Shown: piece by piece, positions 8,349-17,348 of the stretch
Position numbering within the stretch: position 1 is the first letter of the stretch
How the letters are laid out: each line of letters opens with the position of its first letter
NCBI GenBank assembly: GCA_001552515.1
Contig: BCRI01000008.1
Location: 42,052-106,051, forward strand
Source: Sphaerimonospora mesophila NBRC 14179 = JCM 3151
GTDB lineage: Bacteria; Actinomycetota; Actinomycetes; Streptosporangiales; Streptosporangiaceae
Reading direction: 5' to 3'
DNA length: 64,000 bases
The notes under the pieces: model-generated
The model's input: only the letters and a program-made list of their open reading frames with translations
What the model was told of the DNA's origin: nothing
The model's database searches: none
Translations under genes and position numbers: made by a program

Positions 8349-9568
8349 GCGTGGAACGACTCGGCATCGACAGCGACCCGAAGGCCTACCTGGCCCTCCA
8401 CGGGCTGCTCGATGAGCCCGTCGTCGACGCGGGACTGAGCCGTAGGGAGTTGGAGGTGCGCGCCCTCACACGAGATGTCGTCTCCCGTGAGGTGGCACCG
8501 CGAGCGTACGACATCGACCGCACGCACGCCTTCGTCCACGACGGCGTGCAAGCGCTGGCACAGGCCGGCCTGATGGGTCTGATCTTCCCGCAGAGCCTGG
8601 GCGGAACCGGAGACACCAACGTCGCCTACGCGATCGCCATGGAGGAGATCACCACCGGCTGCGCCGCCACATCGCTGGTGTTCATGACGCAGACGCATGC
8701 GGCGTACCCCATCATGATCGCCGGAAGCGATAACCTGGCACAGCGATACATTCCCGGCCTGCTCGACGGATCGGTGTACGGGTCGTTGGGCATCACCGAA
8801 CCGAATGCCGGCAGCGACGTGTCCAGCCTGCGCACCACCGCCCAACCCACGGAGGACGGCTACCGGCTCAGCGGGTCCAAGACCTTCATCACCACCGGTG
8901 ACAGGGCCGGCGTCATCGTCTGCTTCGCGACCACCGACAAGACCCTCGGCCGCGGTGGTGTCAGCGCTTTCGTCGTCGACGGCGGTTGGGACGGCGTCCG
9001 CGCGGGCCGGCCGTTCGACAAGATGGGCATGCACGGCTCCAGCACCACTGAGCTCTTCTTCGACGACGTGCGCGTGCCGGCCGACCACCGCCTGGGTGAG
9101 GAAGGCGAAGGCTGGCGCGTGGTCATGAGTTCGGTCGTGAAGTCGCGGATCAGCGCAGCAGCGCAGGGTGTCGGGTTGGCCCGAGCGGCCTACGCGCGGA
9201 CGCTGGCCGCCTTGACCCGGATGCACGGGACGCGCCTACCGGACGAGCACATCTTCGCGCTGGCCGACCTACGCGGCCGCATCCTGCAAGGGAGGCTGCT
9301 CCTGCACGCGGTGGCCCGACAGGTGGATGCCGTCGGCGAGGTCTCGACGGGGCAGATCGGGATGATGAAACAGTCGTGCACCGACCTGGGCTTCGCCGCG
9401 GCGGTCGAGGCCACCCGAATCTTGGGTCCCTACGGTGACCTCGCGGTCCTGGGGGTCGAGCGCTGCCTGCGCGACGCCAAGGTGACCCAGATCTACGACG
9501 GCACGAACGAGATCCAGCGGATTCTGATCGGCCGAGAGATCACCCGCGCGATGGAGGACTGGCATTGA
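8345..9568 (+). CDS. Acyl-CoA dehydrogenase with Asp at the usual catalytic Glu position
   Basis: A 407-residue FAD-dependent acyl-CoA dehydrogenase with all three domains. FAD/substrate motifs include GITEPNAGSDVSSL and the SGSKTFITTGD loop. The C-terminal signature reads IYDGTNEIQR, so the position that is the catalytic Glu in medium- and short-chain enzymes (YEGT) is Asp385 here. That may indicate an unusual (for example cyclic) substrate or reduced activity toward linear ones. Overlaps its neighbours by 4 bp on both sides. Confidence 0.9.
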   Translation: MSVERLGIDSDPKAYLALHGLLDEPVVDAGLSRRELEVRALTRDVVSREVAPRAYDIDRTHAFVHDGVQALAQAGLMGLIFPQSLGGTGDTNVAYAIAMEEITTGCAATSLVFMTQTHAAYPIMIAGSDNLAQRYIPGLLDGSVYGSLGITEPNAGSDVSSLRTTAQPTEDGYRLSGSKTFITTGDRAGVIVCFATTDKTLGRGGVSAFVVDGGWDGVRAGRPFDKMGMHGSSTTELFFDDVRVPADHRLGEEGEGWRVVMSSVVKSRISAAAQGVGLARAAYARTLAALTRMHGTRLPDEHIFALADLRGRILQGRLLLHAVARQVDAVGEVSTGQIGMMKQSCTDLGFAAAVEATRILGPYGDLAVLGVERCLRDAKVTQIYDGTNEIQRILIGREITRAMEDWH

Positions 9569-10317
9569 CCAACCTGCACGGCAAAGTCGCGATCGTCACG
9601 GGGGCCGGCCGCGGGCTCGGCCGGTCCATGGCGGCAGGGCTCGTCGACGCCGGAGCCTCGGTGACGGTCGCGGCGCGCACCGCTTCGGAGCTCGACGCGT
9701 TCGTCGAGGAAGCCAGAGCGGCCGGCGGTCAGGCCCTCGCATGCCCGACGGACATCACCGACGAGGCGGCGGTGGAGCGTATGGTCGCGGCGACCGTGGA
9801 GACCTTCGGGCGCGTCGACGTGCTCGTCAACAACTCCGGGATCGTCGCCTCCACGCCGCTGCTCGACCAGTCGGCCGCCGAGTGGGACCGCGTTCTGGCG
9901 ACCAACCTGCGCGGCACTTTCCTCGCCACGCGGGCGGCCGGCCGCCACATGGTGGCCCAGGGGGCGGGCAAGGTCATCAACGTCGCCTCCAACTTCGCGA
10001 TCCAAGGCGTCGCCGATCATGCGGCCTACTCAGCCTCCAAGGCGGCCGTCATCGGGTTCACCCGCTCGATGGCGGTGGAGTGGGCGCGCTCGGGAGTGCA
10101 GGTCAACGCGATCGCGCCAGGGTACTTCGCCACCCCGCTCAACGCCGAGATGCGAAAGGACGCCGATGTCATGGCGAAGGTCGTGCGCGCCATCCCGGCA
10201 CGTCGCATGGGGGAGCCCGAGGAGCTCAAGCCGTGGCTGCTGCTGCTGGCCGGCAGCGCCTCGGACTTCATGACAGGAGAGGTCATCGTCATCGACGGCG
10301 GCCAGACCGTCCGATGA
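9565..10317 (+). CDS. SDR family oxidoreductase (second paralogue)
   Basis: A 250-residue short-chain dehydrogenase. TGAGRGLG is at residues 12-19, AAR at 36-38 suggests NADP(H), NNSG at 89-92, and Ser142, Tyr155 and Lys159 are catalytic. The TTG start overlaps the upstream TGA, with GGAGG 8 nt before it. It is a close paralogue of the SDR at 2896, so the island keeps two related enzymes in separately promoted units, perhaps for two different hydroxyl intermediates. Confidence 0.9.
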   Translation: MTNLHGKVAIVTGAGRGLGRSMAAGLVDAGASVTVAARTASELDAFVEEARAAGGQALACPTDITDEAAVERMVAATVETFGRVDVLVNNSGIVASTPLLDQSAAEWDRVLATNLRGTFLATRAAGRHMVAQGAGKVINVASNFAIQGVADHAAYSASKAAVIGFTRSMAVEWARSGVQVNAIAPGYFATPLNAEMRKDADVMAKVVRAIPARRMGEPEELKPWLLLLAGSASDFMTGEVIVIDGGQTVR

Positions 10318-10345
10318 CCACGCCGATCCACAGCAAGGAGACCAC

Positions 10346-11224
10346 GTGAGCAACGAGAGCAAGACCGTCGCCGTGCTCGGTGCCGGCACCATGGGCTCCG
10401 GCATAGCCACCGTGATGGCGCGAGCCGGTCACCGGACCATCCTCTTCGACGTCAACGAGAACAATCTGAAGCGCGGCATCGAAACCGTGCACGGCTTCTT
10501 CGACAAGAGCGTCCGACTCGGCAAGCTGGACGCGACGGCCGGGCAGGCGGCCAAGGACGCTCTCGTGGGCAGCACCGACCTCACCGATCTCGCGCCCTGC
10601 GACGTGGTGGTCGAGGCGGTCTTCGAAGACCTGCAGTTGAAGAAGGAAATGTTCGGCCGCCTCGACGAGATCGTGTCGAGCTCGACGCTGTTCCACACCA
10701 ACACCTCGACGCTGTCGGTCACCGGCATCGCGTCCGGGTCGCGCCTGCCGGAACGGGTCGTCGGCACGCACTACTGCAACCCGGCGCCGCTGATGAAACT
10801 CGTGGAGGTGGCCGATGGACGACACACCGCCGGCTGGGCGCACAAGGCGACCGAGGAGTTCCTCGGCTCCCTCGGCAAGGTATGCGTCGTCACCAAGGAC
10901 CGTCCGGGGTTCATCGTCAACCGGTTCCTGATCCCGTGGGAGAACTCGTGCATCCGCGCGCTTGAGGCCGGCGTGGCCACCAAGGAAGACATAGACACCG
11001 CGGTGATCGGTGCCGTCGGCCACCCCATGGGGCCGTTCCGGCTGCTGGACATCGTCGGTCTCGACATCCACCAGCAGGTCGCGACGCGGCTGTACGAACA
11101 ACTGCGCGACCCGCGTTTCTTCCCGCCGCCCATGGTCGAGCGGATGGTCGCAGCCGGCGACCTCGGCCGCAAGACCGGTCGCGGCTTCTACGAGTACGAG
11201 AACACCCGGCTCTTCGGATCCTGA
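10346..11224 (+). CDS. 3-hydroxyacyl-CoA dehydrogenase (first of three)
   Basis: A 292-residue NAD-dependent 3-hydroxyacyl-CoA dehydrogenase. The Rossmann motif GAGTMGSG is at about residues 12-19. The catalytic His142 lies in THYCNPAP, where most relatives have HFFNP, so the loop next to the active site is altered. The C-terminal helical domain ends with the family's GRKTGRGFYEY. GTG start with AAGGAG upstream. Confidence 0.9.
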   Translation: MSNESKTVAVLGAGTMGSGIATVMARAGHRTILFDVNENNLKRGIETVHGFFDKSVRLGKLDATAGQAAKDALVGSTDLTDLAPCDVVVEAVFEDLQLKKEMFGRLDEIVSSSTLFHTNTSTLSVTGIASGSRLPERVVGTHYCNPAPLMKLVEVADGRHTAGWAHKATEEFLGSLGKVCVVTKDRPGFIVNRFLIPWENSCIRALEAGVATKEDIDTAVIGAVGHPMGPFRLLDIVGLDIHQQVATRLYEQLRDPRFFPPPMVERMVAAGDLGRKTGRGFYEYENTRLFGS

Positions 11225-11236
11225 AGGAGGCAGACG

Positions 11237-12106
11237 ATGAATCAGTTCCGCAGGATCGGAGTGGTCGGTCTGGGAACCATGGGCAGCGGCATCGCCCAGG
11301 TGTTCGCCGTGTCCGGCCGCGACGTCGTCGCCGTGGAGGCCGACCGGGCCCGAGCCGAAGCGGGCATCGCCGCCGTCGGCGCCTTCCTCGACGGCGGCGT
11401 GGCCCGCGGCAAGGTGAGCGACGACGAGAAGAAGGCGGCACTTGCCCGCGTCACCGCCAGCACGTCGCTGAGCGACCTGGCCGACGTCGACCTCGTCATC
11501 GAGTCGGTGACCGAGAACCTGGAGGTCAAGCGCGAGGTACTCGCCGGCGTCGCCGCCGCCGTCGGCGACGAGACTCCGATCGTCACCAACACCTCGGCGC
11601 TGTCGGTGACCGCACTCGCTGCCTCCCTGCCCGACCCCACGCGGGTCGCCGGGCTGCACTTCTTCAACCCGGCACCGGTGATGCGCACCGTCGAGGTGGT
11701 TCGCGCCCTGCAGACGAGCCAAGACCTCGTCGACCGGCTCGTCACGCTCGTGAGCGGCTTGGACGGCAAGCAGCCGATCGTCGTGGACGACCGCCCAGGG
11801 TTTCTGATCAACGCGCTGCTGCTTCCGTACCTCAACGACGTCATCCAGGAGTACGACGACGGACTCGCCACCGCCGAGGACATCGACCTGGCGCTCAAGC
11901 TGGGGCTCGGGTACAAGTCCGGCCCGCTCGAGATGCTCGACATGATCGGTCTGGACGTGCACCTGAACGCCACCGAGAGCGCGTACGCCGCCACTTCGGA
12001 CAACCGCTACGCACCACCCCCGCTGCTGCGGAGGATGGTCGCCGCCGGCCACCTCGGCACCAAGAACGGCAAAGGTTTCCGCACCGAGGAGAAGAGCACT
12101 CGATGA
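11237..12106 (+). CDS. 3-hydroxyacyl-CoA dehydrogenase (second of three)
   Basis: A 289-residue enzyme of the same family as its upstream neighbour. GLGTMGSGIAQVFA is the NAD-binding turn and His141 in HFFNPAPVM is the catalytic histidine, so it keeps the canonical motif. AAGGAGG lies 7 nt before the ATG, one of the strongest ribosome sites in the operon. It overlaps the next gene by 4 bp. Confidence 0.9.
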   Translation: MNQFRRIGVVGLGTMGSGIAQVFAVSGRDVVAVEADRARAEAGIAAVGAFLDGGVARGKVSDDEKKAALARVTASTSLSDLADVDLVIESVTENLEVKREVLAGVAAAVGDETPIVTNTSALSVTALAASLPDPTRVAGLHFFNPAPVMRTVEVVRALQTSQDLVDRLVTLVSGLDGKQPIVVDDRPGFLINALLLPYLNDVIQEYDDGLATAEDIDLALKLGLGYKSGPLEMLDMIGLDVHLNATESAYAATSDNRYAPPPLLRRMVAAGHLGTKNGKGFRTEEKSTR

Positions 12107-12888
12107 CCGCACCGAACTACGACGACATCCTCATCGACCGCGACGGCCCGGTTCTCACGCTCACGATCAACCGGCCGGACGCGGGGAACAAGCTTCGTCA
12201 CCAGACCTGTCTCGAGCTGTTCGACGCGCTCCAGCGATTCCGCCTCGACCCCGGCCTACGCGCCGCGGTCCTCACCGGGGCAGGAGAGAAGTTCTTCTGC
12301 ATCGGAGGCGAGCACGATCCGATCACGTCGCTGGACCAGTCGCAGGTCCTGCCGATCGTCGATGTCTATCAGGCGATCGACACCATCCCCAAGCCGGTGG
12401 TGGCCGCCGTGAACGGGTTCGCGGTCGGCGGTGGCAACGTGCTCCACACGGTGTGCGACCTCACGATCGCCTCGGAGAACGCTGTCTTCCGGCAGGTCGG
12501 GCCCATGGTGGGCAGCTTCGACGCCGGTTACGGGTCCTGGTACCTGGAGGACACCATCGGCCGCAAGCGCGCCAAGGAGATGTGGTACCTCAACCGGAAG
12601 TACACCGCCGCGCAGGCACTGGCGATGGGCCTGGTCAACGAGGTCGTGCCCGTCAACGAATTCCGTGACCGGGTCGCCGCGGTGATGCGCGAAATCACCT
12701 CTCGCAGTCCGATGGCCATCGCCGGTCTGAAGGCCGCCTTCTCGGCTCGCCACAACGGCGTTTCCGGCCAGGCGCGGATGGCCCATGACCAGCAGTTGAC
12801 TCTCTACCTGCAGACCCGCGAGGCCCACGAGCTCAGTGACTCGTTCCGTGAGCGTCGCGAACCGGCAACCGAAAGCTTCTGGTCGTGA
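12103..12888 (+). CDS. MenB/BadI-clade crotonase, probable ring-opening beta-ketoacyl-CoA hydrolase
   Basis: A 261-residue crotonase that does not resemble ordinary hydratases: the two catalytic glutamates are absent and the sequence carries the naphthoate-synthase/2-ketocyclohexanecarboxyl-CoA hydrolase signature. Visible are FCIGGEHD, GGGNVLHTVCDLTIAS and VGPMVGSFDAGYG, with Ser138 and Asp140 in the positions used by MenB and BadI, and a C-terminal RERREPATESFW matching the family tail. No menaquinone genes are nearby, so retro-Dieckmann hydrolysis of a cyclic beta-keto-CoA ester, opening an alicyclic ring to a dicarboxylic acyl-CoA, is the better guess. Overlaps both neighbours. Confidence 0.75.
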   Translation: MTAPNYDDILIDRDGPVLTLTINRPDAGNKLRHQTCLELFDALQRFRLDPGLRAAVLTGAGEKFFCIGGEHDPITSLDQSQVLPIVDVYQAIDTIPKPVVAAVNGFAVGGGNVLHTVCDLTIASENAVFRQVGPMVGSFDAGYGSWYLEDTIGRKRAKEMWYLNRKYTAAQALAMGLVNEVVPVNEFRDRVAAVMREITSRSPMAIAGLKAAFSARHNGVSGQARMAHDQQLTLYLQTREAHELSDSFRERREPATESFWS

Positions 12889-13940
12889 GCTGGCTCGGCC
12901 CCGCCCTAGATGAGGAGCAGCGAGATCTGGCGGCCATGCTGGACGTCTTCGCCCTCGATCGCGACGTGGTGTTGTCCGACGATGCCGATATCGTCAGCGG
13001 GCTCGCGACCGAGCTCGCCGGTCTGGGCATCTGGACCATCGGTACCGACGAGCGGTACGGCGGCGGCGGAGCCGACCGCGTCACCACCGCTGTGGCGATG
13101 GAGCGGCTGGGACGTGCTTGGCCCGCCCTCGGCTGGGCGGCCACCCAGGCACACGCCGCGGTCGACGTCCTGGGCGGCGACGACCGGTTCTCCGACCTGG
13201 TCGCCGCTGTGCACACCGCCGCCGCGGCGATCGCCGTCGTGGACACGGCGTCGCGGCAGGTGCGACTGGTCGGCTCCGGCGAGGCGCTCAACGGTTCGGT
13301 GGACCGGATCGACCCGGCCGCGGAAGCCCCCTACCTGCTGCTGCTGCGCGACGACGACACCGCGGTGTTGGTCGAGCCGGAGGCGATGACGACCCGACCG
13401 CTGGACCGGATGGGGCTGGACGGCGCCCTGACTCGATCGGTGCGGTTCGCGGAAACCGTGTCACCGGATACGGTCCATCGATTGAACGATGTCGACGTGG
13501 CCGCGGCACGGACACGACTGCGCCGAGGCGCCGCGGCGGTCGCCGCCGGAATCGCCGGGGCCGCTGCCGACGCCGCGGCCGCCTACGCCGCCGGCCGCCA
13601 CCAGTTCGGCGGCCCCCTCACCGCCTTGCCGACCGTGCGGCAGTCGCTGCTCGACCAGGCGACGCGGACCGCCGTAGCGCTGGCGGCCGCGCTCGCCGTG
13701 GATGAGGACTCGGTGCAGACGTCGGCCGCGATGCGTCACGCCTGCGACGCCGCGATCGAGGTGGCCGCCGCGGCTCTGCAGTCTCATGGCGGCTACGGCT
13801 ACCTGACCGAGTATCCCGCTGAACGGTACCTGCGAGACGCGGTCTCGCTTCGCGCGGCGACGGACTCCCAGGCAGCAGCCGCCCTCACCGCCCGAACCCT
13901 CGTCGGCTCGGGTCCGCCCCGTGAGGGCGAGGCGTCATGA
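12885..13940 (+). CDS. Acyl-CoA dehydrogenase-like protein lacking the usual catalytic segment
   Basis: A 351-residue protein with a divergent N-terminal domain and a recognisable C-terminal acyl-CoA dehydrogenase fold (RHQFGGPLTALPTVRQ, then LQSHGGYGYLTEYPAERYL). It ends with LRDAVSLRAATDSQAAA where a catalytic YEGT-type segment would be. In actinobacterial heteromeric FadE enzymes (for example ChsE1/ChsE2) one subunit is similarly degenerate, so this may pair with the dehydrogenase at 8345. The GTG start overlaps the upstream TGA. Partnership is inferred. Confidence 0.78.
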   Translation: MSWLGPALDEEQRDLAAMLDVFALDRDVVLSDDADIVSGLATELAGLGIWTIGTDERYGGGGADRVTTAVAMERLGRAWPALGWAATQAHAAVDVLGGDDRFSDLVAAVHTAAAAIAVVDTASRQVRLVGSGEALNGSVDRIDPAAEAPYLLLLRDDDTAVLVEPEAMTTRPLDRMGLDGALTRSVRFAETVSPDTVHRLNDVDVAAARTRLRRGAAAVAAGIAGAAADAAAAYAAGRHQFGGPLTALPTVRQSLLDQATRTAVALAAALAVDEDSVQTSAAMRHACDAAIEVAAAALQSHGGYGYLTEYPAERYLRDAVSLRAATDSQAAAALTARTLVGSGPPREGEAS

Positions 13941-15070
13941 CCGGCTCGCAGCCGCGGCTCCCCCTGCACGGCGTGAAGGTCCTGGACCTCTCCACCCTGC
14001 TGCCCGGACCCCTCGCGACCTTGATGCTGGCCGATGCGGGCGCCGACGTCGTCAAGCTCGAACGGCCGGGCCGCGGGGACGAGATGCGCACCTATGAGCC
14101 GCGCTTCGGCGAGGCGAGCGCGAACTATGCGGTGCTCAACCGTGGGAAGCGGGCCTATGCCGTCGACTTCAAGGACCCCGTCCAGCGGGACCGCGTACTC
14201 GAAATAGCCGCCGAGGCCGACGTCGTGCTCGAACAGTTCCGGCCGGGAGTCGCCGACCGGCTCGGCTTGGGATATCAGCACGTGCGCGCCGTCAACCCCG
14301 ACGTCATCTACTGCTCCATCAGCGGCTACGGGCCGACGGGCCCTCGGGCCGCTCGCGCCGGCCACGACCTGAACTATCTCGCCGAGTCCGCCCTGCTAGG
14401 GGTGGTCACCGACAGCACGGGCTCACCCAGCCTGCCCGTGACCGTGCTCGCCGACATCGCCGGCGGCACCTATCCCGCGGTCGTCAACATCCTGCTGGCC
14501 CTGCGGCAGCGAGACATGACCGGTGACTCGGTCCACCTGCAGGTCTCGATCACCCACAACCTGCAGGTTCTCGCGTACGGCTACTTCGCCACCCATCAAG
14601 CCGGCGGAGGCTGGCCTCGCCCCGGCGCAGAGCTCCTGACCGGTGGCAGCCCGCGCTATCACGTGTACGAGACCGCGGACGGCCGTCACGTCGCCTGTGC
14701 GGCGTTGGAGCAGAAGTTCTGGGACCGGCTGGTCGAGCTGGTGGAACTCGACCCGAAGCTCCGCGACGACCACGGCCAGGAGCAGGCCGTGATCAGGGCA
14801 CTGGCCGAACGGTTCGCTTCCGAGCCCGCCGATCACTGGCGGTCCGTACTCGACGGCGAGGACGTGTGCACCGTCGTCGTCGCGACGTGGGACGAGGCGG
14901 TTCAGGCGAACCTCGTCGACATCGACGCGCCCGAGCGCGTGTCCGCACCTGGAACGCAGGACTCGTTCGGAACCCTCCCCAGCCCCATCTCGCCGACGTT
15001 ACGTCGAGGTCCCGGCACGGTGCCGTACCCCGCACTCGTCGATCTGGGCGACGAATCGCCCTGGTCCTGA
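13937..15070 (+). CDS. Alpha-methylacyl-CoA racemase-like protein (CaiB/BaiF superfamily)
   Basis: A 377-residue member of the family III CoA-transferase superfamily. His143 in AGHDLNYLA, Asp173 in LADIAGG and Glu258 in ALEQKF have exactly the spacing (30 and 115 residues from the His) of the catalytic His126, Asp156 and Glu241 of mycobacterial MCR. It is thus more likely a racemase/epimerase of 2-methyl- or 2-branched acyl-CoA than a CoA-transferase. Its presence implies a substrate with a stereocentre next to the thioester. Overlaps the preceding gene by 4 bp. Confidence 0.8.
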   Translation: MTGSQPRLPLHGVKVLDLSTLLPGPLATLMLADAGADVVKLERPGRGDEMRTYEPRFGEASANYAVLNRGKRAYAVDFKDPVQRDRVLEIAAEADVVLEQFRPGVADRLGLGYQHVRAVNPDVIYCSISGYGPTGPRAARAGHDLNYLAESALLGVVTDSTGSPSLPVTVLADIAGGTYPAVVNILLALRQRDMTGDSVHLQVSITHNLQVLAYGYFATHQAGGGWPRPGAELLTGGSPRYHVYETADGRHVACAALEQKFWDRLVELVELDPKLRDDHGQEQAVIRALAERFASEPADHWRSVLDGEDVCTVVVATWDEAVQANLVDIDAPERVSAPGTQDSFGTLPSPISPTLRRGPGTVPYPALVDLGDESPWS

Positions 15071-15096
15071 CGCCCGATCAACCGAAGGAGCCACCC

Positions 15097-16080
15097 ATGC
15101 GTGCTGCACTCGTCAAGGAGTTCGGCCCTCCCTCCAGCCTCGTCGTCGAAGATGTGCCCGACCTGGTGCCTGGCCCCGGCGAGGTCGTGATCGAGGTCGG
15201 CGCGGTCAGCGTCAACTTCCCCGACATTCTCGTCGTCGAGGGCACGTACCAGAACCTTCCGGAGCGGCCGTTCAGTCCCGGCAAGGAGGCCGCCGGACGG
15301 GTGAAGGCGGTCGGGGAGGGCGTCGAGCGGGTCCGGGTCGGTCAGCGTGTCCTGGCGCTGGTCGAGTTCGGCGGCTACGCCGAGCAGCTGCGCGTCCCCG
15401 AGGAACTGGTCATGGAGTTGCCCGACGCCATGTCCTACGAGTCGGCGGCCGCCGCCGGCCTGGTGTACTCCACCGCTTACTTCGGGCTGCTGCGCCGCGG
15501 CCAGATGAAGCCGGGGGAGACCGTGCTGGTCACCGGCGCGGGAGGAGGCGTCGGCTCTGCGGGAGTCCAGCTCGCCAAGGTGTACGGCGCGCGGGTGATC
15601 GCGCTGGCTCAGGATGCCGCGAAGGCGGAGCTGGCCCGTCGGCAGGGTGCGGACGTCGTGCTCACCTCCACCCCGGAAACGCTGCGTGATGACCTGCTGG
15701 CCGCCACCGACGGCAGGGGCGTCGACGTGGTCCTCGAAATGCTCGGCGGTGACTTCCTCACCCAGGCCATCCGAGCGACCGCCTGGGAAGGCCGCATCGT
15801 CATCGTCGGATTCGCCTCCGGCGGCCAGAACCCCATCAAGCCGGGGCATGTCCTGGTCAAGAGCATCAGCATCGTAGGACTCCAAAGCAGCGACTACCGC
15901 GATCGGATGCCGGAGCTGATGCGCTCGGTCATGGCCGAGGTGTTCCAGCTGTTCGTCGAGGGGAAGGTCGACGCGGCGGTCGACACGACGTTCCCGCTCC
16001 ACAAGGCCTCTGAAGCACTGCAGTACGTCAAGGACGGCCAGGTCAAAGGCAAGGTCGTACTGACGACGGGCCTGGGCTGA
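15097..16080 (+). CDS. NADPH:quinone oxidoreductase-like MDR protein
   Basis: A 327-residue zinc-free medium-chain dehydrogenase/reductase of the QOR class. The N-terminal GroES-like domain includes VSVNFPDILVVEG, and the NADP-binding turn GAGGGVGSAGVQLAK lies near residues 149-163. No zinc ligands are visible. AAGGAG lies 6 nt before the ATG. It may reduce an enone or enoyl-CoA intermediate; no specific substrate can be assigned. Confidence 0.87.
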   Translation: MRAALVKEFGPPSSLVVEDVPDLVPGPGEVVIEVGAVSVNFPDILVVEGTYQNLPERPFSPGKEAAGRVKAVGEGVERVRVGQRVLALVEFGGYAEQLRVPEELVMELPDAMSYESAAAAGLVYSTAYFGLLRRGQMKPGETVLVTGAGGGVGSAGVQLAKVYGARVIALAQDAAKAELARRQGADVVLTSTPETLRDDLLAATDGRGVDVVLEMLGGDFLTQAIRATAWEGRIVIVGFASGGQNPIKPGHVLVKSISIVGLQSSDYRDRMPELMRSVMAEVFQLFVEGKVDAAVDTTFPLHKASEALQYVKDGQVKGKVVLTTGLG

Positions 16081-16148
16081 GCCTCATTCAGCGATCTACC
16101 CATAGCGATCGGTGCGGCCGCTGCCCACACCATGAAAGGACTCCACGG

Positions 16149-17348
16149 GTGACCGCCTCGTTTCTCTACTCCGCCGTCCGTACGCCGTTCGGTCGTTTCG
16201 GCGGCGCCCTCGCCAAGGTGCGCCCCGACGACCTGGCCGCGACCGCGCTCAGGGGGGTACTCGACACGGTGCCGGCGCTTGACCCCGCAACGATCGGCGA
16301 TGTGATCTACGGCAATGCCAACGGCGCCGGCGAGGACAACCGAAACGTCGCACGCATGGCGGTGTTACTCGCCGGGCTACCCACTTCGGTGCCCGGATCC
16401 ACGGTGAACAGGCTGTGCGGCTCGTCGCTGGACGCGGCGATGACGGCGTCCCGGATGGTTGAGGCGGGTGATGCCGAGGTGGTCGTCGCCGGCGGTGTCG
16501 AGTCGATGTCACGGGCGCCGTGGGTGCTCCCCAAGCCCGAACGCGGTTATCCCGCGGGTGATCTCAATGCCGTCTCCACGACGTTGGGGTGGCGGCTGGT
16601 CAACGAACGTATGCCGAAGGAGTGGACGGTCTCCCTGGGGGAGTGCAACGAGCAACTGGCCGATAGGTACGCCATCTCCCGTCAGCGGCAAGACGAGTTC
16701 GCGGCGCGCTCACACCGGCTCGCCCACGCCGCCTGGGAAGCCGGGTTCTACGACGACCTGGTCATTCCGGTCGAGAACACCGGACTGCACAAGGACGAAG
16801 GCGTCAGAGCCGACTCATCCCCTGAGACGTTGGCAGGGCTGAGGCCCTCGTTTCGACCCGATGGTTCCATCACGGCGGGCAATGCGTCCCCGCTCAGCGA
16901 CGGGGCGGCCGCCCTGGTCATCGGGTCTGAGAGAGCCGGATCGCTCATCGGTTCCGACCCGGTGGCCCGCTTCGCCGGCCGGGGGGTCCATGCGCTGGAC
17001 CCCCGGGACTTCGGATTCGCACCGGTTGAAGCGGCCAATGTCGCTTTGGCGAGGGCGGGGATCGACTGGTCCGACGTCGGCGCGGTCGAACTCAACGAGG
17101 CCTTCGCCGTGCAGTCACTGGCTTGCATCGAGGCCTGGAAGATCGATCACGACATCGTCAACACCAAGGGCGGGGCGATCGCAATCGGGCATCCGCTTGG
17201 AGCCTCAGGTGCACGCGTTCTCGGCACGCTCGCTCGACGCCTTGCCTCCGAAGGGGAGCGTTGGGGCGTCGCAGCCATCTGCATCGGCGTAGGGCAAGCC
17301 CTCGCCGTCGTACTGGAAAATGTCACCGGCACAGGAGAGTGTTCATGA
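16149..17348 (+). CDS. Thiolase (acetyl-CoA C-acyltransferase)
   Basis: A 399-residue degradative thiolase, which would cleave the final 3-ketoacyl-CoA with CoA. The nucleophile Cys90 (NRLCGSS), His348 (GHPLGASGAR) and Cys378 (CIGVGQA) sit almost exactly where Zoogloea thiolase has Cys89, His348 and Cys378. NEAFA is also present. GTG start with AAAGGA about 10 nt upstream; a 68-bp gap separates it from the preceding gene, the largest inside the operon. Confidence 0.92.
   Translation: MTASFLYSAVRTPFGRFGGALAKVRPDDLAATALRGVLDTVPALDPATIGDVIYGNANGAGEDNRNVARMAVLLAGLPTSVPGSTVNRLCGSSLDAAMTASRMVEAGDAEVVVAGGVESMSRAPWVLPKPERGYPAGDLNAVSTTLGWRLVNERMPKEWTVSLGECNEQLADRYAISRQRQDEFAARSHRLAHAAWEAGFYDDLVIPVENTGLHKDEGVRADSSPETLAGLRPSFRPDGSITAGNASPLSDGAAALVIGSERAGSLIGSDPVARFAGRGVHALDPRDFGFAPVEAANVALARAGIDWSDVGAVELNEAFAVQSLACIEAWKIDHDIVNTKGGAIAIGHPLGASGARVLGTLARRLASEGERWGVAAICIGVGQALAVVLENVTGTGECS

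Noticed and set aside
12973..12981. TGTCCGACG inside the acyl-CoA dehydrogenase gene, 8 of 9 matches to the island operator
   Set aside because: Within coding sequence with no promoter elements nearby; expected by chance in GC-rich DNA of this length.
14866..15096. Upstream extension of the quinone-oxidoreductase-like gene
   Set aside because: The frame is open by chance through the preceding gene; the ATG at 15097 has AAGGAG and the normal family N-terminus.
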